Shown here piece by piece: positions 26,999 through 34,569 of a DNA stretch of 64,000 nt. The notes beneath the pieces were generated by a model. The model ran no database searches, was not told the DNA's origin, and was given only the letters and a program-made list of their open reading frames with translations. The translations under genes were made by a program, and so were the position numbers. Positions within the stretch are counted from its first letter, which is position 1; every line of letters starts with the position of its first letter. This DNA is from Gemmatimonadota bacterium (GTDB taxonomy: Bacteria; Gemmatimonadota; Gemmatimonadetes; Gemmatimonadales; GWC2-71-9): contig JAZKBR010000002.1 in NCBI GenBank assembly GCA_040388535.1, positions 1-64,000 of the forward strand, read 5' to 3'.

Positions 26999-27712
26999 AT
27001 GCGCAGCAACCCAGCACCCTGGCAGGCGTCACTCGCCTCGCTCGTCCTGTTGCCAGCCGCGCTCCTCGCGCAGCAGGCCAAACCCGCGATCACCCTGGAT
27101 CCCTCCACTCGACTGCAGCTTGAGAACGCGCGAGCTGTCTGGGGTGAGTATCGCGGGCGACACGCCTTCAAGCTGGCGCCGCTCGAGGGACACGAGCACG
27201 ATACCGACCAGGAAATGATGGCCACGCTGGTCGGGTCGGATTTCAGGAATGGCGTGATCGAAGTCGACGTCTCCGGCGCACGTCGCGACGGTTATTCCAA
27301 GGCGACCGATGTGAGCGGTTTCAAGGGGATCATCGGCATCACCTTCCGCATTCACGGCGACTCGGCCGAACGATTCTACATCCGCCCCGAAAACTCTCGC
27401 GGCCCCGACCAGCTCTTCCGCAACCGCTCGACCCAGTACGAATCTTCCCCGGACTTCCCCTGGCAGCGGCTGCGGCAGGAGCAGCCCGGCGTCTATGAGT
27501 CGTATGTCGACATCGAATCTGGCGCGTGGACCAGATTGCGCATCGAAGTCTCCGGCGCCACGGCCCGTCTCTATGTCAACGGCGCGCCACAGCCGGTGCT
27601 CATCGTGAACGACCTGCGGCACGGCGAGAGTCACGGTGCCATCGCGCTCTGGGGTCGGATCAGCACTGAGGCGTACTTCTCCAATCTCCGGGTAGAGCCG
27701 CGCGACAAATGA
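26999..27712 (+). CDS. Secreted concanavalin-like (LamG/DUF1080-like) protein
   Basis: A 237-residue protein with a signal peptide (to about LLAQQ) and a jelly-roll-like domain: GVIEVDVSGARR, GIIGITFRIH, FYIRPENS, YVDIESGAWTRLRIEVSGATARLYVNGAPQPVLIVNDL. No catalytic residues are visible. It is a paralogue of the next gene, which it overlaps by 4 bases (ATGA). The start is directly below a strong hairpin. Confidence 0.75.
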   Translation: MRSNPAPWQASLASLVLLPAALLAQQAKPAITLDPSTRLQLENARAVWGEYRGRHAFKLAPLEGHEHDTDQEMMATLVGSDFRNGVIEVDVSGARRDGYSKATDVSGFKGIIGITFRIHGDSAERFYIRPENSRGPDQLFRNRSTQYESSPDFPWQRLRQEQPGVYESYVDIESGAWTRLRIEVSGATARLYVNGAPQPVLIVNDLRHGESHGAIALWGRISTEAYFSNLRVEPRDK

Positions 27713-28392
27713 GCAGCGTCGGGATTGCGGCTGTCGCCGCCGCGCTGTCGTTCGCTCTGGTCACGCTCGGGAACGGCCAGGCAACAGGGCCCGCAGCGCT
27801 GCCGACCTTCTCGACGGTCCTCAACGGCCATGTCGAGCAGGTCAGCTACCGCGGCGTTCGAGCGTTGAAGCTCGTCCCGGCACCCGAGACCGCCGGGAAG
27901 GACGAGGACATGATGGCCATTCTCGATCAGCCGGAATTCAAGGATGGCAGCATCGCGCTCCAGCTCTCAGGCGCGCCGCGGCCGGGAATGCCGCCTGATT
28001 CGCGTGGATTCGTGGGAGTGAGTTTTCGCACCGGGGCGCACGGCGAATGGTCGGAGGTCTTCTATCTGAGGCCCACCAACGGCCGGGTAGATGACCAGCT
28101 GCGCCGGAATCACTCGGTGCAGTATGTCTCCCATCCGGAGTACCCGTGGAACCGACTCCGCTCGGAAAGCCCGGGTGTCTACGAGTCGTACGCCGACCTC
28201 GAACCTGGCGCCTGGACCGCTGTAACGATCGAAGTGTCGGGCACGAGCGCGCGTCTCTATGTGAATGGTGCGACGCAGCCGACCCTGATCGTGAATGACC
28301 TCAAGCACGGCAGCGCGCCGGGGCGCATCGCCCTCTGGGCCCACGTCGAAACCGACGCGTACTTCGGACCACTCACGATCACGCCACGCTGA
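27709..28392 (+). CDS. Secreted concanavalin-like protein, paralogue of preceding gene
   Basis: A 227-residue protein with a signal peptide and the same core as its neighbour: DGSIALQLSGAPR, GVSFRTGAHGEW, FYLRPTNG, YPWNRLRSESPGVYESYADLEPGAW, LYVNGATQPTLIVNDLKHG. The coupled pair suggests tandem duplication and perhaps a heteromer. Its last 136 bases overlap the opposing hydrolase gene. Confidence 0.75.
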   Translation: MSSVGIAAVAAALSFALVTLGNGQATGPAALPTFSTVLNGHVEQVSYRGVRALKLVPAPETAGKDEDMMAILDQPEFKDGSIALQLSGAPRPGMPPDSRGFVGVSFRTGAHGEWSEVFYLRPTNGRVDDQLRRNHSVQYVSHPEYPWNRLRSESPGVYESYADLEPGAWTAVTIEVSGTSARLYVNGATQPTLIVNDLKHGSAPGRIALWAHVETDAYFGPLTITPR

Positions 28393-29015
28393 GGGCCGCG
28401 AGCCCAGGCGATAGCAGGAGCGAGCCAGTCCTGCCGCGGTTGAAAGAAGGTCCCGTGCCCGAGGCCGAGACTGAGGGACTTCTCGCGAATAACCGAGCCC
28501 TTCCCTCGCCGGGCGGAAAGTGGAGCACATGATACGCCAAGCGTGTCGCTCGTTTCGTAGAGCGAAAGGATCCTGCCGGTAATCCGTAGCTCCGGTCGGT
28601 CGAATGCCCAGCTGCCGCAGCCGGCCATGAAGACAAAGCCGACTGCCGGATTCTTCAGCCGTGACGATGCCAGCATCGCGATCGCGGCACCCTTCGAAAA
28701 TCCCATCACCGTGATGCGTTGCGGTGCGACTCGGCGGCGGATGAGCGAATCCACCTGCTGCACCACTCGCGTCGCGAACGAATCGGCGCCGATTCCCGCC
28801 GGACGCTGATCACTCAGCACGACGAACCCTGCCTGTCGCAGTGAGTCGAGAATGCCATCGTATTCGTACACCCCAAACTCGGGACTCGTCGGTCGACGTC
28901 CCGCCTCCTCGACGATCCGGCCGTGGAGGTAGATGACATAGCGCGCCGGAGCCTGCGCTTGGGCCGCACCCCACGGGGCGAGCGCGAATAGCAGGACGAG
29001 TTTGGGGTACCCCAT
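28257..29015 (-). CDS. Secreted alpha/beta hydrolase with extended C-terminus
   Basis: A 252-residue protein with a signal peptide (MGYPKLVLLFALAPWGAAQA) and the hydrolase elbow GFSKGAA; the catalytic His is likely in GLGHGTFFQ. The conserved fold seems to end at about WLAPAIAWARG. The last 40-odd residues are antisense to the neighbouring gene, so they look like read-through after loss of an original stop. ATG 29015 is chosen because it precedes the signal. Confidence 0.72.
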   Translation of the reverse strand: MGYPKLVLLFALAPWGAAQAQAPARYVIYLHGRIVEEAGRRPTSPEFGVYEYDGILDSLRQAGFVVLSDQRPAGIGADSFATRVVQQVDSLIRRRVAPQRITVMGFSKGAAIAMLASSRLKNPAVGFVFMAGCGSWAFDRPELRITGRILSLYETSDTLGVSCAPLSARRGKGSVIREKSLSLGLGHGTFFQPRQDWLAPAIAWARGPQRGVIVSGPKYASVSTWAQRAMRPGALPCLRSFTIRVGCVAPFT

Positions 29016-29144
29016 CTGGCCTCCCTCGGGTTGGTGCTTCGCTGTGCGCACTGGAACGCGGCCGTCGTCCCTCAGATTGCGGTGTTCCGGATCGGCGTGG
29101 CTGGTCACGCTCCGCGGCGCCGCACCACTCTTCCGGAGGGACCA

Positions 29145-29402
29145 ATGCGCGTACTCAAGACGATGCTGGCCTCGTTCAGCATGTTGATGCTTTCCGCCGC
29201 AGTCGCTGTCGCAGCACCAATGGCTGCGTTACAGGATGCACCGGCGCCGGCTTCCGTCGATGTTCACACGACCACCACCACGACGACCTGGTACACCGAT
29301 CCGATGTGGATCGGCATCGGTGCCGTTGCGGTCATCGTGGTGATCGTGCTGATCGTCATGGCCGCACGCGGAAAGGACAGCACCACGACCGTCATCCGCT
29401 AG
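29145..29402 (+). CDS. Small membrane protein with Thr-rich stretch
   Basis: An 85-residue protein: N-terminal signal (MRVLKTMLASFSMLMLSAAVAVAAP), a Thr-rich segment of eight Thr in ten residues, one membrane helix (about 52-70), and a short charged tail. GGAGGG precedes the ATG. Proteins of this design are common in such genomes, but no function is known. Confidence 0.7.
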   Translation: MRVLKTMLASFSMLMLSAAVAVAAPMAALQDAPAPASVDVHTTTTTTTWYTDPMWIGIGAVAVIVVIVLIVMAARGKDSTTTVIR

Positions 29403-29423
29403 CCAGGCCCGACGCGTCCCGGT

Positions 29424-29453
29424 GGTGTCGCTATCACTCCCGATAGCGACACC
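29424..29453. terminator. Strong hairpin between convergent genes
   Basis: GGTGTCGCTATC (29424-29435) and GATAGCGACACC (29442-29453) form a perfect 12-base stem with a 6-base loop. It lies between a plus-strand gene ending at 29402 and a minus-strand gene ending at 29470, so it can serve both as a bidirectional terminator. No T tract follows on either strand. Confidence 0.65.
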
Positions 29454-29469
29454 CCGGTCGCTCTGCGAG

Positions 29470-29925
29470 CTACACTCCTGCGAAAGCACGCTCGAGCGCG
29501 GCGATGTCGATCTTCTGCATCTTCAGCATCGCCTGCAATGCCCGCCCCGCCTTTTCGCGGTCGGGATCGCCAAGCAGCTTCGGCAAGACCGACGGAATGA
29601 TCTGCCACGACAGCCCGAATCGATCCTTCAGCCACCCACACTGACTCTCGGCGCCACCTTCGCTCAGTCGAGCCCAGAGGTCATCCACCTCGGCCTGACT
29701 CTCGCAGCTCACGAGCATCGAGAACGCCGGCGTGAACTTCAGGTGAGGCCCGCCGTTGAACGCGATGAACTGCTGACCTTCGAGTTCGAACGTCGCGCTC
29801 ATCAAGGTGCCGTCTGGCCCAGGTGACGAGGCAATGACACGTGAATTCGGGAAGATCGAGCGATAGAGTGCCATCGCTTCGTCGATTTTACCATCATACC
29901 ACAGGAACGGGGTGATCTTCGGCAT
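29470..29925 (-). CDS. VOC/PhnB-like protein under an ECF42-type promoter
   Basis: A 151-residue protein of the PhnB-like (3-demethylubiquinone methyltransferase-like) VOC group: MPKITPFLWYDGKIDEAMALYRSIF, FNGGPHLKFTPAFS, and GWLKDRFGLSWQIIP. It probably lacks enzymatic metal ligands or uses few. Its promoter region is nearly identical in layout to that of the ECF42 YciI operon, which suggests regulation by ECF42 (inference). Confidence 0.85.
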   Translation of the reverse strand: MPKITPFLWYDGKIDEAMALYRSIFPNSRVIASSPGPDGTLMSATFELEGQQFIAFNGGPHLKFTPAFSMLVSCESQAEVDDLWARLSEGGAESQCGWLKDRFGLSWQIIPSVLPKLLGDPDREKAGRALQAMLKMQKIDIAALERAFAGV

Positions 29926-29974
29926 GGGGAGCTCCGGTCGGTTGAGGGCGCCGGCTCGTGGCGCCAGTACCAGG

Positions 29975-30003
29975 GAGTCGGAGCCCGTCGCGATTTCTCG
30001 ACA
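29975..30003 (-). promoter_or_regulatory. Second copy of the ECF42-type promoter
   Basis: Minus strand TGTCGA (29998-30003), 17-base spacer, CGACTC (29975-29980), again 50 bases from the -10 to the ATG. The spacer also resembles that at 13725-13741 (GAA-TC-GCGAC-G-CTC pattern), and the leader holds GGCGCC-N7-GGCGCC. Confidence 0.7.
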
Positions 30004-30018
30004 GACCCCGCGACACGG

Positions 30019-31227
30019 TCAGATTGGTCGGCCGTAGGTCAGCCGTCGCCAGATCCACTCCACTGGTCCGAAACGATAGCGGGAGAGCCACCAGGCGCTC
30101 AACGGGAGCTGGACGACGATGATGGCCGCGGCAATCTCCATCGCACGCGCGGTGCCGATCCGCCACCAGAGCCCATATCCGAAGCCGCGCGACAGCACCA
30201 CGCAGATGACCGAATGCATCAGGTAGTTGGTCAGTGCCATCCGCCCGAGCGGAGCGAAGATCGTGATGAACCGTACGCCAGCGGTCACCAGCAGCGCGAC
30301 GGAGGTGGCATAGCCGATCGCCAGCAGCGGGACACCAACCGCCGAGGCGACCACACTGATGAGGCCGCCAGGCGATGGTGGCAGGTTACCCCATCGCGCG
30401 TCCGCCCAGGTCGCCACGAGGTTTGCGCTCAGCCCCACCGCCCAGCCGATCCCGCACCAGCGCAGCAACAAGGCCCGGTAGTTCGCGGGAGCCAGCGCTA
30501 TGCCCGCACGGACACTCCAGAGTCCGAGCACGAACATTCCGAGCACCTTGGGAAAGCGCACCGTAACGAAAAGGTCGCCCCAGCGGAGCAGCACGTTGAT
30601 CAGATTTCCGACGAATGCCTCTTTCACACCGCCGGTGCCCATCGCCGCGATCTTCGCCAGGAGATCCGCCGGCAACCCCGCCGCAGGCCCTGCGGGAGGT
30701 CCGGAAGGCACCGGCAACCCGAGAGCGAGCCATATCCCAAGCGCAACCAGGTACAGCACCGTTGGCGTCGTGAGCAGACCGACCGTCCAGCGCAGCAGCG
30801 TGCGCTGCGACCGCCTCGCGAACCACGGCAGCGTGAAGCCGAGGAGCGCGTAGAGCATCAGGATGTCCCCGGACCAGATCAGGAAGGCGTGGATCGCCCC
30901 GATGCCAAGAAGAATGCGCAGCCGTCGCCGGAATCGCGGCAGCGCCGCATCGCCGCCGCGAGAGAGCTGCACGCCAAAGCCGATGCCGAAGAGCAACGAG
31001 AAGACCGAGTAGAACTTGCCATCGACGAAAGTGTGTTCCAGGAACGCGACGACCGCATCGGCTGCCGCAGTCGGGAATGCAGCACGTTGATCGGCGGAGA
31101 GGAAGATGATGCCGAAGAAGACCAGTACATTGGCGAGGAGAATGCCCGCGACCGCCAGGCCACGGAGGACATCGAGTGCCTGAATCCGTTCACGGGTCGG
31201 GAGCGCTCCAGCGATCGATTCGCTCAC
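30019..31227 (-). CDS. DUF418-family membrane protein (YeiB-like)
   Basis: A 402-residue multi-spanning protein with the family start RIQALDVLRGLAVAGILLANV and the later FSLLFGIGFGVQL and LGRMALTNYLMHS, as in YeiB/DUF418 proteins. The family is related to membrane acyltransferases; the substrate is unknown. GTG start overlaps the VOC stop as GTGA. Confidence 0.87.
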   Translation of the reverse strand: MSESIAGALPTRERIQALDVLRGLAVAGILLANVLVFFGIIFLSADQRAAFPTAAADAVVAFLEHTFVDGKFYSVFSLLFGIGFGVQLSRGGDAALPRFRRRLRILLGIGAIHAFLIWSGDILMLYALLGFTLPWFARRSQRTLLRWTVGLLTTPTVLYLVALGIWLALGLPVPSGPPAGPAAGLPADLLAKIAAMGTGGVKEAFVGNLINVLLRWGDLFVTVRFPKVLGMFVLGLWSVRAGIALAPANYRALLLRWCGIGWAVGLSANLVATWADARWGNLPPSPGGLISVVASAVGVPLLAIGYATSVALLVTAGVRFITIFAPLGRMALTNYLMHSVICVVLSRGFGYGLWWRIGTARAMEIAAAIIVVQLPLSAWWLSRYRFGPVEWIWRRLTYGRPI

Positions 31228-31991
31228 TCGCCGATCAACCCCATGTGCGTCCCCGACGGATCAGTGAAGTAGCCGAAGCACGCCATCCCGGGAACCGCCA
31301 TGGCGTCGGCACTCCGCTTTCCCCCTGCGCCATCGATGGCATCGAGCGTCGCACGGACATCCTGCACGTAGATGTACGCCACTGCCGGAAGCGACGGTGT
31401 ATGCGACTGGAAGACACCGCCGATCCCGGCACCCGGATCAAAGGCGAGGAACTGCGGCATCGTAACCGCGCTGCCCCAGCCATACAGATCGCCGAAGAAC
31501 TTCGCCGTCACCGCCTGATCGGCACCAAACATCTCCAGACTGCAGATCGACCCGATGACGGGCTTGGGATTCGGGCCGAAGGGCATCGGGATGCGGGGGA
31601 CGGCCCCGGGAGTCATCGTGTCGGTGACGCCGTAGATCGTCCCCGAAGGATCCCGGTATCGCGCGAGCATGCCCACCATCGGTACGCTCCACGGCTCCCG
31701 CTCGATGCTTCCTCCGGCAGCGACTGCGGCCGCTAGCCCCGCCTTCACGTCGACCACACCGATATACGGCACCAGCCCGGGAAAGCCTGCTGGAATGTTG
31801 CCGCGGAGCGCGATCGTTGGCCCGCCAGGCGGGACAATCGCCGTCAACTCGGCCGACAGTGGCTGCGCCTGCCAGCCGAAGAGCCGGCTGTAGAACGCGG
31901 TCGACGCCGCCAGCTCGTTGGCGGAAATCACGACCAGAAGAACCGGGTGCTTCCCGCTTCCGACTGGCACCGCTGGCATCTCGACTCCCAT
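31224..31991 (-). CDS. Two-domain VOC/glyoxalase-like protein
   Basis: A 255-residue protein of two VOC modules, about 15-125 (VLLVVISANELAASTAFYSRLFGWQ) and about 145-255 (ICSLEMFGADQAVTAKFFGDLYGWG). It ends FGYFTDPSGTHMGLIG, the usual last strand. Likely an uncharacterised ligand-binding or lyase-type enzyme. It is translationally coupled to the DUF418 gene. Confidence 0.83.
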   Translation of the reverse strand: MGVEMPAVPVGSGKHPVLLVVISANELAASTAFYSRLFGWQAQPLSAELTAIVPPGGPTIALRGNIPAGFPGLVPYIGVVDVKAGLAAAVAAGGSIEREPWSVPMVGMLARYRDPSGTIYGVTDTMTPGAVPRIPMPFGPNPKPVIGSICSLEMFGADQAVTAKFFGDLYGWGSAVTMPQFLAFDPGAGIGGVFQSHTPSLPAVAYIYVQDVRATLDAIDGAGGKRSADAMAVPGMACFGYFTDPSGTHMGLIGE

Positions 31992-32021
31992 GTTGCATAC
32001 TCCTGAAGGCAGTTCGGAAGG

Positions 32022-32549
32022 TCAGGCAATCTCGCGCTTCGGCTTGCGGCTCAGAACCCCGGCGGTCACCAGGGTGAGGATCAATCCTACCGGCAGCGGC
32101 TCGAGCAACGTGTAGGCGACATTCACCAGCGGATTGCGGTAGCTCTCCTGGAACTCCGCCATCTTCTTCATCTCGGCCGCGATCCCGGCCTCCGACTTGC
32201 CCGCGGCCCTCGCCTGCTCGACCTGGTACGCGGCGTACTTCTCCATGAAATCGGGCGCCATCTTGTAGTAGATGACCTCCCAGCTCGCCACGTAGCAGAC
32301 GCTTGCAAGCGCCATGATGAGGAACCCGACCTTGAAGGCCCGGCCGAAACTGATACTCCCCCCAGCCACATTGTCACGGTACGAGCGCACCCCGAAGTAG
32401 ATCATGAGAAAAGCCAGCACCATCGTCGTGTAACCGATGATGGCGCCCTTGTCGTATCCGATCTCGTCGTGGAAGGAGAAGGTGATGAACATCATCACCG
32501 AGAGGATGGCGCCGGCAATGAGCCCGAAGGTCAGCACAATCTTCCGCAT
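32022..32549 (-). CDS. DUF4199-family membrane protein
   Basis: A 175-residue protein with four membrane helices: two at the N-terminus (MRKIVLTFGLIAGAILSVMMF, IIGYTTMVLAFLMIYFGV), one near 75-95, and one at 145-165. A charged amphipathic helix sits between. This is the typical DUF4199 pattern. It lies 113 bases below a membrane-bound LuxR gene with a perfect dyad between them. Confidence 0.85.
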   Translation of the reverse strand: MRKIVLTFGLIAGAILSVMMFITFSFHDEIGYDKGAIIGYTTMVLAFLMIYFGVRSYRDNVAGGSISFGRAFKVGFLIMALASVCYVASWEVIYYKMAPDFMEKYAAYQVEQARAAGKSEAGIAAEMKKMAEFQESYRNPLVNVAYTLLEPLPVGLILTLVTAGVLSRKPKREIA

Positions 32550-32616
32550 GGCAGTCCCGATTGGTTGAAGGTCGCCGATTCTACCACTCGGCGCGGTCCC
32601 CGCGCGTCACCCGAAT

Positions 32617-32650
32617 GGATGATTTCGGCGATTCAGCCCCGAAATCATCC
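32617..32650. promoter_or_regulatory. Perfect 12-base dyad between LuxR-type gene and DUF4199 gene
   Basis: GGATGATTTCGG (32617-32628) and CCGAAATCATCC (32639-32650), 10-base loop. It is 12 bases past the LuxR stop and about 67 bases before the DUF4199 start on the same strand. It is A/T-rich in the arms and lacks a T tract, so it may be an operator for the neighbouring LuxR-type protein or a terminator. Confidence 0.5.
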
Positions 32651-32662
32651 GAAAGTGTCAGG

Positions 32663-33109
32663 TCAGGGAATCAACCGGAGCGCTTTGCCGAGCTGCACGG
32701 CCTGGGTCCGGCGCCGCGCCCCGAGCTTGGCAAAGACCCGGCTCGAATGCGTCTTGACGGTGTTCTCGCTGACGTGCGCGCGCTCGGCGATGTCGCGATT
32801 GCTCATCCCGGCGGCGATCAGCTCGAGTATTTCGAGTTCGCGGGGGGTCAGGCCGAGGGAATCGACCTTCGCCACGTCCCGGACGAAATTCACTGGCGCC
32901 GGCACCATCACTTCGCGGACCACCACCGTTTCCCGGGGCCGCGTCAGTTTGAGTCCGAGCCAGATTCCGAGGGCGGCGAAGACCGCCGCGACGAGCCCGC
33001 CGTAGATCTCCACTGAATGTTCCACGACCAGCCAGCGGTACTCGATGAGCTTGAGACCAGCGATGAGCACGCCGCCGAGGAGCCCGTAGAGGAGGACGTG
33101 TCGGCGCAT
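32663..33109 (-). CDS. Membrane-anchored LuxR/NarL-type HTH regulator
   Basis: A 148-residue protein: two membrane helices (about 5-20 and 36-55), a short linker, and a LuxR-type HTH at about 85-148 (LTPRELEILELIAAGMSNRDIAERAHVSENTVKTHSSRVFAKL). There is no receiver domain, so it is not a standard response regulator. It reads toward DUF4199, which is a recurrent partner of such regulators as I recall. AlkD upstream is two bases away. Confidence 0.85.
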   Translation of the reverse strand: MRRHVLLYGLLGGVLIAGLKLIEYRWLVVEHSVEIYGGLVAAVFAALGIWLGLKLTRPRETVVVREVMVPAPVNFVRDVAKVDSLGLTPRELEILELIAAGMSNRDIAERAHVSENTVKTHSSRVFAKLGARRRTQAVQLGKALRLIP

Positions 33110-33111
33110 CG

Positions 33112-33783
33112 TCAGCGCTGCCGCGCCACGGCCTTCTCGATGTACGAAAGGGCGTCGGGGGTCTTGCAGCCGGTCTCGCCGTGGTCCACTTCAACCACGC
33201 CAATTCGCCTGGCGGCGGCGACTACATCCTTGCGCAGCGCGGGTCGGTAGACCCCGATGCTGATGAGCGAGCCGTTCATTGCCCGGCGCGACCAGTTCGG
33301 CGAGCGGTGGATCTCTTTCTCGATGGTTGCCAGTACCTTGGCCGCGTCGGCGTCCGAAATCGTGTCGGGATCGTCCTTGAGGAGCGCGCCGAAGATCTGG
33401 TAGCCGATTTCGCGCTCCGCGTCGTCCTTCGACTTCATCCAGCTGCGCATCGTCGCGAGGGCGATCGGGCTGCGCGCCAGCAGTCCGGAAAGGTATCCGC
33501 CGAGGAAACGCGCCGGCCCTTCCGTGATGAACCGCTCAGCATCCGCCGCCGTGACCCTGGCTGGATCGGCGATCTGCAGCGCCAGGATACGTGCCTCGCA
33601 ATTCCCGGTCTGCCAGAGCTCCATAGCGAGGGCGTGATCGACCTTGATCTTCTTCTGGAGCTTGCCGATCTCGGAGGTGAGCGTCCCGAAGACGTTGGCA
33701 CTGGCGCCGTGCCGCCGGTAGATCGCGGCGGTCTGGGGCTTTCCGAGCTTCTTGAGTGTGGCGAGAATTTCCTTGGCCGTCAT
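33112..33783 (-). CDS. AlkD-like DNA alkylation repair protein
   Basis: A 223-residue all-helical HEAT-like protein of the DNA alkylation repair family: IYRRHGASANVFGTLTSEIGKL, LWQTGNCEARILALQIADP, and MKSKDDAEREIGYQIFG. AlkD excises alkylated bases; whether this variant is a glycosylase is unclear. Its stop is two bases before the LuxR-type ATG, suggesting co-transcription with that regulator. Confidence 0.83.
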   Translation of the reverse strand: MTAKEILATLKKLGKPQTAAIYRRHGASANVFGTLTSEIGKLQKKIKVDHALAMELWQTGNCEARILALQIADPARVTAADAERFITEGPARFLGGYLSGLLARSPIALATMRSWMKSKDDAEREIGYQIFGALLKDDPDTISDADAAKVLATIEKEIHRSPNWSRRAMNGSLISIGVYRPALRKDVVAAARRIGVVEVDHGETGCKTPDALSYIEKAVARQR

Positions 33784-33856
33784 GCATCACTCCTGGGACG
33801 GGTCCTGACGGAAGCATAACGCGCTTCGCGCGCCGGTCGCCAAGGCCGGGCCGACC

Positions 33857-34549
33857 TCACTCCCCTCCAAGCCGTGCCACAATCGCCGCCACGTGCAGCG
33901 CAGTCGTGTCGAGCACCGGCAAACCGGCGATCGTGGCGCCCGGCAGCAACAATGGCAGTTCGGTGCCACCGAGAATCACCCCGTCGGCGCCCGCGGCGTC
34001 ACGAAGTCGCAAGACCAGCGCCTCGACTTCGCCTCGCGTCGACTCCCGGAACTCCCCGTTCAGCAATTCGCCGACGTAGCGCGCGTGCACCCATTCCTGG
34101 TCGGCCTCGTCGGGGCGGATCACGGTCATTCCGCGTCGCGCAAAGACCGTGGGAAAGAATGAGGCCGCCATGGTGAAGCGGGTGCCGAGCAGGAGGAGGC
34201 GACGCAGCCCCTGAAGTTCTGCCGCATCGGCGCAGACTTCGACGATGCTCACCAGTGGCACCGGCGAGAGCCGGACGAGATCGTCGAACACGATGTGGGG
34301 GGTGTTGGCGGTGATAGCGATGAAATCCGCACCCGCCGCGGCAAGGCGCGTCAGCGAAGCATGGAGATAGGCAATCAGTTCGCCCCGGTCGCCCGCGACC
34401 AGACGAAGCCCGAGTTGGACATCGAGACTGTCGATGAGGATCGCCGGGGCCGAATCCGGAGCCTCGCGTTGCCAAAGGCCAAGAATCCGGCGGTAGTAAT
34501 CGATCGTGGATTCCGGGCCGAGGCCGCCTACGAGTCCCACCCTCCTCAT
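33857..34549 (-). CDS. Aspartate/glutamate racemase-family protein lacking catalytic cysteines
   Basis: A 230-residue protein with both family signatures: ANTPH (81-85) and LGGTELP (193-199). The residues usually occupied by the catalytic cysteines are Ala81 and Gly195. The protein is otherwise complete, opening MRRVGLVGGLGPESTIDYYRR. It may bind a substrate without racemising it or use another mechanism. The ATG at 34549 begins the fold, and the gene follows the amidase by 20 bases. Confidence 0.8.
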   Translation of the reverse strand: MRRVGLVGGLGPESTIDYYRRILGLWQREAPDSAPAILIDSLDVQLGLRLVAGDRGELIAYLHASLTRLAAAGADFIAITANTPHIVFDDLVRLSPVPLVSIVEVCADAAELQGLRRLLLLGTRFTMAASFFPTVFARRGMTVIRPDEADQEWVHARYVGELLNGEFRESTRGEVEALVLRLRDAAGADGVILGGTELPLLLPGATIAGLPVLDTTALHVAAIVARLGGE

Positions 34550-34569
34550 GCGCCCTCGCGAGACGATTG

